This document shows, in pieces, positions 1 to 5,840 of a stretch of 7,571 bases of DNA. This DNA is from an uncultured bacterium (GTDB lineage Bacteria; Patescibacteriota; Minisyncoccia; SW-4-49-11): positions 1-7,571 of the forward strand of contig CAJXTH010000033.1 of NCBI GenBank assembly GCA_913060955.1, in the 5' to 3' direction. The first letter of the stretch is position 1. Every line of letters starts with the position of its first letter. A program made the translations under genes and the position numbers. Under the pieces are notes generated by a model, which was not told the origin of the DNA, made no database searches, and worked only from the letters and a program-made list of their open reading frames with translations.

Positions 1-208
1 CAAACCTATCTTGTGTAATACGTGATAAGGCATATACATACAGTCGGAAAGCTTCCTGAGATATTGATCTAAATGCATCAGGATTTACTTCTCGTACATT
101 GTTGTTTTTGAGAGAAGTTTCTAATTTTTGAGCAAATGATAAACAATCTTTCGTACTTTCAGAGCGAATCATTGCCGATGCTTGTTGTTGTATTTCTTGG
201 ATTGTCAT
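1..208 (-). CDS. Unknown small protein, N-terminal 69 residues (cut by the left window edge)
   Basis: An open frame runs leftwards from an ATG at 208-206 to the window edge without a stop. It begins MTIQEIQQQASAMIRSES and continues as a mostly helical, hydrophilic sequence ending near SRITQDRF. No signal peptide or membrane segment is visible in the first 69 residues, so this part looks cytoplasmic. The start lies 13 nt after the stop of the TrbL/VirB6-like gene on the same strand, which supports one operon. An AAGGAT lies about 16 nt before the start, too far for a normal ribosome binding site. I do not recognise the family. Frame continuity and operon position support a real gene; the function is unknown and the C-terminus is outside the window. 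Confidence 0.7.
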   Translation of the reverse strand, partial: MTIQEIQQQASAMIRSESTKDCLSFAQKLETSLKNNNVREVNPDAFRSISQEAFRLYVYALSRITQDRF

Positions 209-221
209 GAGGGTCTAGTTG

Positions 222-2273
222 TTATCCTTGGAGCCCTTTCATAAAGGAATCAATTGCGGGGGTACTATTATTGTTGTTTTGTAAGGTCTCAATTTCTTTA
301 ATAAGACTTTTCTTTACATTCTCTTTGAGATCTTGCCAGTTTTTAGGATTTTCAAGGCTTGATGGAGTGTTTCCCTTTACATATTGTTCAAGCTTTTCTT
401 TACTAAATGTAAGTTCTGGATTACCAGATCCATCTAACTTAAATCCAGTAAAGTCTCCATTCGAATCTGTCAAAGCTTGAGGTGATTTAAATGTATCAGA
501 GGTGATTTTCTTGGAGGCGGAGCTAGCTGATAATCCTGCAAGGTATCCCATGTAAGGATCAGTTCCAGAGCTTCCATTACTCTTTGCAAACTCTTGCGCT
601 GAACTAATATCTTCTGATTTAGATAATCCAACCGCATAGGACAATTGATCTTCTTTTTTGAGGGTATATTCAAGACCCTTTCGGAAATTATCATCAAATT
701 GAGTTCCTGAATCCTTAAGTTCATCCCGCAGGTATGCATCTAGTTTTGCTGCATCAGATCCATACTTTTTGTTATAAGCTTCGTTTCCTTCAAACAAAGC
801 AGAGATTTGTTCCATTTGAGCAAGTCGTTTCACTCCTGCACGTGCTTTTGAGTATTGACCAGCGTTTTTTGCTTTTGTTATTGCTTCTACAATAGCTACA
901 GCATCTTCGTTATCCTTGAAGGCATCAGTATTGTCCTTGTCTGCAGCATACAAGGCTTTAATTGCATTAGGAGTTAGGTTTCCTTCTGTTCTCATCTTTT
1001 CATATACTCCTAGCTTTGACTGATCATATCGGAACTTGCGTCCATCTTCTGTTGCAAGTTGTGCAAAACCAAGTGGCCCTTTTCCTCGTTTTACATCTTC
1101 TTTCACATTTTCTTTTAATACATCGTAATTTGCATTCTTACCAATTACCGTAGCTCCCGCCCCAACAGTTTTATCAGCTAGCTGTACCGATTGTTTTCCT
1201 TTCTTCTGGATATCTTTTCGGAGTTGGTTGGTCCCAGGTCCTCCGAGTCCAATATATGCTCCAAGTCCTAGTGTTGCTGCTCCTGCGGTCCATCCTACAG
1301 CTTTTGTTACTGCTGCTGGTGCTGCGCTTGCCGCTTGTTTTGCTTGGATATTAGCTAAGAAGAATAATACAACTACGAGGACCATGTTTTCTACGGTAAA
1401 TGAGCTTGCATTTGCAACTGCACCGAGAACAGTAAATCCAAGATATAGAATGAAAATTACAACAGGTCCTTCAACAAGAGCTCCTTGAAATCTTTTCATC
1501 CAATCCTTTTGAATTCCTTTGAGTGGAGGAAATAGAGTCGCAACAAAAGCAAGGGGAGCCGTCATTATTACTATCCAAAGTGTTACTAGTCGTACAACAA
1601 GGGCAATAGCTGTCCAAAGAACAGTAAAAATCAAGGTAGCAAGAACAACGATCTGAAAGAGAGTTCTGATACTATTTGCAAATGCACCATCTTGAACGGA
1701 AGGTTCTCCTGGTATTTGGTTACTTACGTCTCCAAGAGAGTTAATGTCTGTAATTTCCGCAACGACTCCTCCAATACCATCACTATTATTTGAGATTATA
1801 GCGTTATAAAACTCAATCATAATGATTTGAGAAATATCAATGAATACTCCCACAATTGGAAGACTAAAGTTAATAAGAAGAGCAACGAAAATAAATGTTG
1901 GAAGCATTCGTTTTGCACTGTAGTTATCGATTGGCCCTCCAACTACAGTAGCTATTGCAATGAATAAGAGAGCAAGTGCAAAAAATAAATTTGCAAAATC
2001 TCGAGTTGCAGTCCAACCAGCTCGGACACCTTCATTAAAGAAATCCTGTTGTTGAATAACCCATGTAAGTAAATTTCCTACTAAGTTTAGAGTAAATGCT
2101 AAGAAGCTTCTAACTAGACCAAGGACAAATGATACTGTTGCATCAATTGCAGTTTCTCCAGCGCCTAGAAACCAATTAATAATACCAGCATTTGCTTCAT
2201 TGGGAGTGATTACTGTGACAGTAATTAGAGCAATCGCTATTGATAGTAGTATATATTTTTGTTTTTTGTTCAT
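222..2273 (-). CDS. TrbL/VirB6-like polytopic membrane protein with large hydrophilic C-terminal region
   Basis: This 683-residue protein starts with a signal-like segment (residues 7-29, with ANA before a possible cleavage at 29/30). Hydrophobic stretches follow near 46-73, 94-113, 123-145, 204-227, 229-250, 265-287 and 293-310, and a Gly/Ala-rich one near 326-345. The block LVTLWIVIMTAPLAF (229-243), followed by PPLKG and a WMKRF at 258-262, resembles the central region of TrbL/VirB6-type proteins, which form the inner-membrane pore part of type IV secretion and conjugation machines. Residues about 350-683 are hydrophilic, charged and helix-rich, without a recognised domain; whether they lie inside or outside the cell depends on whether 326-345 crosses the membrane. 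The ATG lies 2 nt after the upstream stop, so translation is probably coupled. The family assignment rests on pattern and topology; the transported substrate is unknown. Confidence 0.72.
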   Translation of the reverse strand: MNKKQKYILLSIAIALITVTVITPNEANAGIINWFLGAGETAIDATVSFVLGLVRSFLAFTLNLVGNLLTWVIQQQDFFNEGVRAGWTATRDFANLFFALALLFIAIATVVGGPIDNYSAKRMLPTFIFVALLINFSLPIVGVFIDISQIIMIEFYNAIISNNSDGIGGVVAEITDINSLGDVSNQIPGEPSVQDGAFANSIRTLFQIVVLATLIFTVLWTAIALVVRLVTLWIVIMTAPLAFVATLFPPLKGIQKDWMKRFQGALVEGPVVIFILYLGFTVLGAVANASSFTVENMVLVVVLFFLANIQAKQAASAAPAAVTKAVGWTAGAATLGLGAYIGLGGPGTNQLRKDIQKKGKQSVQLADKTVGAGATVIGKNANYDVLKENVKEDVKRGKGPLGFAQLATEDGRKFRYDQSKLGVYEKMRTEGNLTPNAIKALYAADKDNTDAFKDNEDAVAIVEAITKAKNAGQYSKARAGVKRLAQMEQISALFEGNEAYNKKYGSDAAKLDAYLRDELKDSGTQFDDNFRKGLEYTLKKEDQLSYAVGLSKSEDISSAQEFAKSNGSSGTDPYMGYLAGLSASSASKKITSDTFKSPQALTDSNGDFTGFKLDGSGNPELTFSKEKLEQYVKGNTPSSLENPKNWQDLKENVKKSLIKEIETLQNNNNSTPAIDSFMKGLQG

Positions 2274-2275
2274 GT

Positions 2276-3655
2276 CTATTCGATTACCCAGTCATTAAAC
2301 AGTCCTGATAAGGTGTTGTTTAATTCACAGTTGATGCTTGAAGCAAGGTTTTCTAGAAGAGTATCTCCAATGGATGAGAGAGGGTTTTCTTCGGTATAGT
2401 CTCCGAACAGCCCTTCTTTCAGTACGGGATCAAGGGTACCTTCTAGGATATTGGTTGGAACAGAGGCGTAACATTTGTCAGATGCAACGATTGCTTGATC
2501 AAATGTTGCTCCGATAACTTTGTTTACCAGTTCATCAATGTTTGATCCTGGGCTTTGGATAATCTTGGTAAATGGATTTCGTTCATTGTTATCAGTTTTT
2601 GAAAAGAATCCATCTCCGTCTCGAAGTTCTTGATCGAGTTGTGCTGCTGCTTGTTGGGCTCTTCTTTCTGCTTCAGAACGAATACTTATTTCGATATCAT
2701 TTAGGTTATTCTGAGACATCAAAGCTAACATAGTACATTCCATGCTGATTTGACTTGCTTCTGTGACTTCTCCTTCACAGAAGTCATTGTAATCTGGTCG
2801 ATCAAAGGTATTTTCAAATTCTTTGAGATCTTCGAATTCTTGTCTGATTTCGTCCAGGATTGATAGATCAAAGCTCTGGTAAGATTGGTAGGTTTCGAGG
2901 GCATCTTTGGCTACAACTCCAGTTTCTGGGTCGAGTACTCCAAAGTCGATACCCAACTTCCGAACATCGTCGTAGTTTTCTGGAGTAAGGTTCTGTTGGG
3001 AAATGTTGTTTCGAACATTGTCGGATACTGTTCCGATAGTCTGAGCTTTTTGCTGTTCAGCAAGAGGTCCATCGATCAGTTCTTTTTGTTGGTACATAGC
3101 AAGATCATCTACTACAACTACTGGAAGAGGATTAGGAGAGACTATGTTGGTTGGGACAGGAAGCGGGTTGAAAAGGTCAACGGGAACAGGTCCTTGGTTG
3201 ATAATGTTTACGGGCACTCCAGGGTCATCCAAGTTCGGAACAGATGTGTTGTATCCATCTCCAGTTTGCGGCCCTTGGTATCTGCTGTCAGGAGCGTCAA
3301 TCACAGGTGCATCGATACAAGCATAGACTGGTTCAATTTCTTCTCCTCCTGTGAATCCTCCGTCGATTGCTTGTCCTGCTAAATCTCCTGCTTCATCACT
3401 TCCGGTAATATCACTTACAACTCCACCGATTAGGTCTCCGAGAGTCGAGTTTGGTGAGGTAATTGGAAGGACTCCACGGTAGGTCTTTTGACAGGTTTGA
3501 TTCTGTCCACAAACCAGATCAGGACCACAGCCTGCTCCGTAAAGGTTGTTCGCTTCTGTAGGTGGGGTTGATAAAGCAAATGCTCCGGAGATGAGGACTC
3601 CGGTTCCAAGTAAGAATGCTGAAATGTATTTTGCTTTTGTGAGATTCATGTTCAT
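2276..3655 (-). CDS. Secreted cysteine-containing protein with proline repeat, unknown family
   Basis: The 459-residue product begins MNMNLTKAK and has a hydrophobic signal segment at about residues 10-28, so it is probably exported. Eight cysteines (43, 49, 55, 113, 293, 307, 395, 443) would suit disulfides outside the membrane; the first three form a compact C-x5-C-x5-C cluster. A Gly/Asp-rich stretch (72-103) is followed by a proline-rich segment with an exact ten-residue period (148-182), then a helical acidic region (about 185-350, QAAAQLDQEL near 335) and a C-terminal domain. I do not recognise the family. It lies between the signal-anchored gene (3-nt gap upstream) and the TrbL/VirB6-like gene (2-nt gap downstream), so it is probably an extracytoplasmic partner of that membrane protein. 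Two ATGs (3655, 3649) are possible starts; the first is kept. No Shine-Dalgarno is seen. Confidence 0.75.
   Translation of the reverse strand: MNMNLTKAKYISAFLLGTGVLISGAFALSTPPTEANNLYGAGCGPDLVCGQNQTCQKTYRGVLPITSPNSTLGDLIGGVVSDITGSDEAGDLAGQAIDGGFTGGEEIEPVYACIDAPVIDAPDSRYQGPQTGDGYNTSVPNLDDPGVPVNIINQGPVPVDLFNPLPVPTNIVSPNPLPVVVVDDLAMYQQKELIDGPLAEQQKAQTIGTVSDNVRNNISQQNLTPENYDDVRKLGIDFGVLDPETGVVAKDALETYQSYQSFDLSILDEIRQEFEDLKEFENTFDRPDYNDFCEGEVTEASQISMECTMLALMSQNNLNDIEISIRSEAERRAQQAAAQLDQELRDGDGFFSKTDNNERNPFTKIIQSPGSNIDELVNKVIGATFDQAIVASDKCYASVPTNILEGTLDPVLKEGLFGDYTEENPLSSIGDTLLENLASSINCELNNTLSGLFNDWVIE
3110..3214 (-). repeat. Degenerate 30-bp coding repeat giving a ten-residue proline repeat
   Basis: Within the secreted cysteine protein, prolines recur at residues 148, 158, 168 and 178. 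The units read PVNIINQGPV, PVDLFNPLPV, PTNIVSPNPL and a partial PVVVVDD. The consensus is P-[VT]-[ND]-[IL]-[IFV]-[NS]-x-x-P-[VL]. The DNA copies are diverged, so the repeat is old or selected at protein level. It may form an extended rod or linker between the cysteine-rich N-terminus and the helical C-terminus. Confidence 0.6.
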
Positions 3656-3658
3656 GAT

Positions 3659-4390
3659 CTAGATTTCTTGATCGTAGGTGATTTGATACTTGTCAGAGAG
3701 TGTCTTGAGGTCCTGTCTGATTGGTTCATTGAGTTTGTCGAGGAGGCTCATGGCGAGTCGGATATCGATATCTACTTTGAGTGGGTCTTCTTCAGCTGTG
3801 AGAAGATTGTTCAAAAAGTGATGCTGAATCTGGGTTATCCTCAGGTACTTCTTATGGAGAGGAAGTGCGTCTCTAGGAACTTCGATTGCAAATAACTCAA
3901 GGTAGAGCTTTCGATTTGCTTCGAGTTGGGCTTCCACGTCTGCCAAGTCTTCGTTGAGGGACTCTTGGACAAGTTTGTTAATATTAATGTTCACTTGATT
4001 CTCGTTAAATACAGTATAAACATCTTGGAGGTATTTTTCAATCGACTCGGTCGAGGAATTATCCACAATTGTAAAATACTGCTCTGGAAGAGTAGGGAAA
4101 ACTACGTCGTCAATTTGAACTTGTTGGATTTCTTCTCGAGTCTTGGTGTCGAACCGCTCATTTGATTGGATGGCTGCTCGAAGGATCCCAAGAGTTGTCT
4201 CGGTGATATTGATCTCTTGTTCTTTTCCATCCACTACCTGGATGAGTTTTATTTCTGATAGTCCCGATTCGATGGCGACTTGTTCTGGCTCTGCTTGGCT
4301 TGAGCGAAACCAAAACGTTAACAGTCCTACAAAGGTAAGAAGTAGGGCAAGTGGTACCAGGAATATGCTGTGTGTTTTGAAAAATTGCAT
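3659..4390 (-). CDS. Signal-anchored helical protein of unknown function, first gene of the minus-strand operon
   Basis: The 243-residue product starts MQFFKTHSIF and has one hydrophobic helix at about residues 9-28, followed by RSSQAE. It is therefore either an N-terminally anchored protein with its bulk outside the membrane or a secreted protein. The rest is hydrophilic and mostly helical, with a likely coiled-coil stretch around 135-168 (KLVQESLNEDLADVEAQLEA). The C-terminus has the pattern VPRDALPLHKKYLRITQIQ, then DPLKVDIDIRLA. From memory, this VP...H...DPLK pattern recurs in Patescibacteria hypothetical proteins beside VirB6-like genes; that is recollection, not a search result. There are no cysteines. 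The stop lies 3 nt before the next gene, so the operon starts here. It is preceded by an extended -10 promoter, and its start codon falls in a small potential hairpin. The function is unknown; a role as envelope partner of the downstream membrane protein is inferred from context. Confidence 0.75.
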   Translation of the reverse strand: MQFFKTHSIFLVPLALLLTFVGLLTFWFRSSQAEPEQVAIESGLSEIKLIQVVDGKEQEINITETTLGILRAAIQSNERFDTKTREEIQQVQIDDVVFPTLPEQYFTIVDNSSTESIEKYLQDVYTVFNENQVNININKLVQESLNEDLADVEAQLEANRKLYLELFAIEVPRDALPLHKKYLRITQIQHHFLNNLLTAEEDPLKVDIDIRLAMSLLDKLNEPIRQDLKTLSDKYQITYDQEI

Positions 4391-4402
4391 ACCGAACGTA
4401 TG
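4388..4402 (-). promoter_or_regulatory. Possible start-codon hairpin of the minus-strand operon
   Basis: Read on the minus strand, CATAC-GTTCG-GTATG forms a 5-bp stem with a 5-nt loop. The ATG at 4390-4388 is the last part of the 3' arm, so folding would hide the start codon. The predicted leader is only about 20 nt, so this hairpin would make up much of it. The stem is short, and no ligand or protein is implied. Confidence 0.25.
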
Positions 4403-4416
4403 TATTATCTGTAGGT

Positions 4417-4425
4417 ATCATAGCA
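4417..4425 (-). promoter_or_regulatory. Extended -10 promoter for the minus-strand operon
   Basis: On the minus strand the sequence reads TGCTATGAT, a TG-N extended -10 with hexamer TATGAT (5 of 6 matches to consensus). No good -35 lies at 16-18 bp spacing, which is tolerable for an extended -10. The predicted transcript start near 4410 gives a leader of about 20 nt. A GATAAT at 4409-4404 is an alternative -10. Confidence 0.45.
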
Positions 4426-4437
4426 TGATTGCCTGGT

Positions 4438-4466
4438 TTTACATAGAATGAAATGCATGATATTCT
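4438..4466 (+). promoter_or_regulatory. Promoter for the membrane protein/YtxH pair
   Basis: TTTACA (4438-4443, 5 of 6 to the -35 consensus) is followed by a 17-bp spacer and TATTCT (4461-4466, 4 of 6 to the -10). This places the transcript start near 4473, about 20 nt before the ATG. A second candidate -10, TAAAAT at 4475-4480, would start the transcript near 4487 but has no matching -35. The -35 lies just upstream of the divergent minus-strand promoter, so the two may interfere. Confidence 0.4.
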
Positions 4467-4492
4467 ATAGATAGTAAAATACACAAATACAT

Positions 4493-4795
4493 ATGGTAGT
4501 AACTGAGCAATTTTTGCTGACAATATATACCGTCTTGCTCTTAGAAGTTGGACTGGCGCTGTTGTTGGTGATTATTATCCTCTGGGATATCAAACGTGCT
4601 GTGGATAAGTCTTTGGCGGTAATTTCCCGAGTAAATACCGTTGGAGAACAGGCGGTCGGAGCACTCGAGCAGGTAGTTGCTGTACTTACAACGGTGACTA
4701 CCCTTGGTGGTTTGACTTCCAAGGTCGCAGATATGTTTGGAATGGGGGAAGAAAAATCAGAACCTCGCCCAAAGAAGCGACGAAAAATACTATAA
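4493..4795 (+). CDS. Small single-pass membrane protein, possibly YtxG/DUF948-like
   Basis: The 100-residue product has one strongly hydrophobic helix at about residues 8-31 (VLLLEVGLALLLVIIILW, with an internal glutamate, E18). An amphipathic helix (32-70, DIKRAVDKSLAVISRVN onward), a short Gly-containing region and a basic tail (RPKKRRK) follow. The architecture of N-terminal membrane helix plus amphipathic helix matches DUF948 proteins such as Bacillus YtxG, which is encoded next to ytxH; here too a YtxH gene follows after 25 nt. The match is by layout rather than clear sequence identity, so the name is tentative. The basic tail probably faces the cytoplasm and could contact membrane lipid, RNA or DNA. 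The ATG at 4493 is the only sensible start, and no Shine-Dalgarno is seen. Confidence 0.78.
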   Translation: MVVTEQFLLTIYTVLLLEVGLALLLVIIILWDIKRAVDKSLAVISRVNTVGEQAVGALEQVVAVLTTVTTLGGLTSKVADMFGMGEEKSEPRPKKRRKIL

Positions 4796-4820
4796 AACAT
4801 TAGATATTAACAATACAACT

Positions 4821-5126
4821 ATGAAAGGAAAAGGATTTATCAAAGGAATTGTCACTGGAGCTGCAGTAGGTGCTGCTCTTGGGGTTCTCTTCGCTCCTAA
4901 GTCAGGAAAGGAAACCCGAAAAGACATCAAAAAAGCGTATGACAAAGTGAGTAAAGATGTTGCAAAACAAGTCAAAGAAGCAAAGAAAATCACCCAAAAA
5001 AGCTACGAAGAAATGGTAGACAAAGCTGTACGAGAGTATGAGAAGGTGCAGTCTATGACCAAGGATCAAGTAGATAGTTTGAGTGTTGCGTTGAAAGACA
5101 AATGGGACGACGTGAAGAAGAAGTAG
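4821..5126 (+). CDS. YtxH-like protein
   Basis: The product of 101 residues starts MKGKGFIKGI, followed by a Gly/Ala-rich hydrophobic helix (about 6-25, IVTGAAVGAALGVLFAP) and the typical YtxH signature FAPKSGKETRKDI (24-36). The rest is a lysine-rich, probably coiled helix to the end. YtxH-domain proteins are small membrane-associated proteins, annotated as general stress proteins in Bacillus, with unclear biochemical function. The ATG at 4821 is chosen because the YtxH domain begins there; the longer frame from 4737 overlaps the upstream gene and adds only unrelated residues. The gene is co-directional with the membrane protein gene 25 nt upstream and is followed by an intrinsic terminator, so the two probably form a bicistronic unit. 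Length and signature fit the family well. Confidence 0.88.
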   Translation: MKGKGFIKGIVTGAAVGAALGVLFAPKSGKETRKDIKKAYDKVSKDVAKQVKEAKKITQKSYEEMVDKAVREYEKVQSMTKDQVDSLSVALKDKWDDVKKK

Positions 5127-5149
5127 TATTCTTTTACGTACGAACACTT

Positions 5150-5180
5150 CGGCTTCTCCTTTACGGGAGGAGTCGTTTTT
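5150..5180 (+). terminator. Rho-independent terminator after the YtxH gene
   Basis: A 10-bp stem pairs CGGCTTCTCC (5150-5159) with GGAGGAGTCG (5166-5175), with two G-T wobbles and a 6-nt loop TTTACG. Five Ts (5176-5180) follow directly. It begins 23 nt after the YtxH stop codon and separates this pair from the acyltransferase gene. Confidence 0.88.
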
Positions 5181-5216
5181 GGTATATCTAAGATATCTAT
5201 TGAATGAAAAAGAACT

Positions 5217-5840
5217 ATGTTGTATCACTTCTTACGTCATGGAACCCTGTGGGTCTTTCGAATACTCGTTATGCCGTTTTGTACTCCAACTCAAGTCCGA
5301 AACGTAGATCGGCTTAAAGGAATACAAGGACCTCTCATTTTGGCCGCCAATCATGATGGGCGGATTGATCCAGTGTGGATAACTATGATGATTCACCGAG
5401 CTGAGCCAAAGGTGTTTAAAGACGTTCGCTTTTTTGCTTGGCATACCTTTTATGATATGCCGATCTTGGGGTGGTATATCCGGAATATGAAGAGTTACCG
5501 ATTGATCAATCGCCAAGGTCTTCAGGTGTTGGATCCGGGAGTTGAATTTTTGAAAGAAGGAGGGATGATTGGAATTTTTCCAGAGGGGAAGATTCGAAAA
5601 CTTACCGAAAAAGATAAGCGGGCCAAGCGAGGTATTGCCTATCTTGCCTGGAAGTCTGAGGCTCCTATTTTACCGATCTATATCAAGTATCATAAACGGT
5701 GGAAGCGACTTCCGTTCTATACTCTGGAATTTGCCGTGGGGGAGCAGTTTACAATTCATGATATAATCAAATCAGAAGATGATTTGCAAAAAGGTGCAGA
5801 TCAAGTATTAGGACCAATTTACGACCTTGCTTCAAAATAA
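5217..5840 (+). CDS. PlsC-like 1-acyl-sn-glycerol-3-phosphate acyltransferase family protein
   Basis: The 207-residue product carries the acyltransferase motifs in order: NHDGRID with the HX4D pair H46 and D51 (catalytic block I), YRLINRQG at 94-101 (block II), IFPEGK at 120-125 (block III, binding the glycerol phosphate) and PILPIYI at 150-156 (block IV). This family moves an acyl chain from acyl-ACP or acyl-CoA to lysophosphatidic acid or a related lysolipid at the inner face of the membrane. Length is near the family norm, and the N-terminus (about 9-21, GTLWVFRILVMPF) may dip into the membrane. The true acceptor cannot be read from sequence. It follows the intrinsic terminator by 36 nt; no strong promoter or Shine-Dalgarno is seen, only AAAGAA before the ATG. 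The 3' end overlaps the next gene by 14 nt if that gene uses TTG, suggesting coupling. Confidence 0.88.
   Translation: MLYHFLRHGTLWVFRILVMPFCTPTQVRNVDRLKGIQGPLILAANHDGRIDPVWITMMIHRAEPKVFKDVRFFAWHTFYDMPILGWYIRNMKSYRLINRQGLQVLDPGVEFLKEGGMIGIFPEGKIRKLTEKDKRAKRGIAYLAWKSEAPILPIYIKYHKRWKRLPFYTLEFAVGEQFTIHDIIKSEDDLQKGADQVLGPIYDLASK

Noticed and set aside
271..480. Plus-strand open frame opposite the VirB6-like gene
   Set aside because: It is a shadow of the minus-strand coding sequence, has low-complexity composition and lacks a plausible promoter or neighbour.
2885..3382. Plus-strand open frame of 165 codons opposite the secreted cysteine protein
   Set aside because: Serine/valine-rich translation with no domain; the minus frame has a signal peptide, clean operon spacing and a protein-level repeat, so the plus frame is a shadow.
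1..4390. Integrative conjugative element or plasmid transfer region
   Set aside because: Only the VirB6-like protein recalls conjugation; no relaxase, coupling protein, integrase, attachment repeats or shift in composition is visible.
4737..4820. Longer N-terminus for the YtxH protein from ATG 4737
   Set aside because: The added 28 residues overlap the upstream gene in another frame and do not resemble the family; the YtxH domain begins at ATG 4821.
5184..5196. ATATCT-A-AGATAT inverted repeat before the acyltransferase gene
   Set aside because: Only 6-bp arms of AT-rich sequence and no second copy seen; it could be an operator, but chance is as likely.
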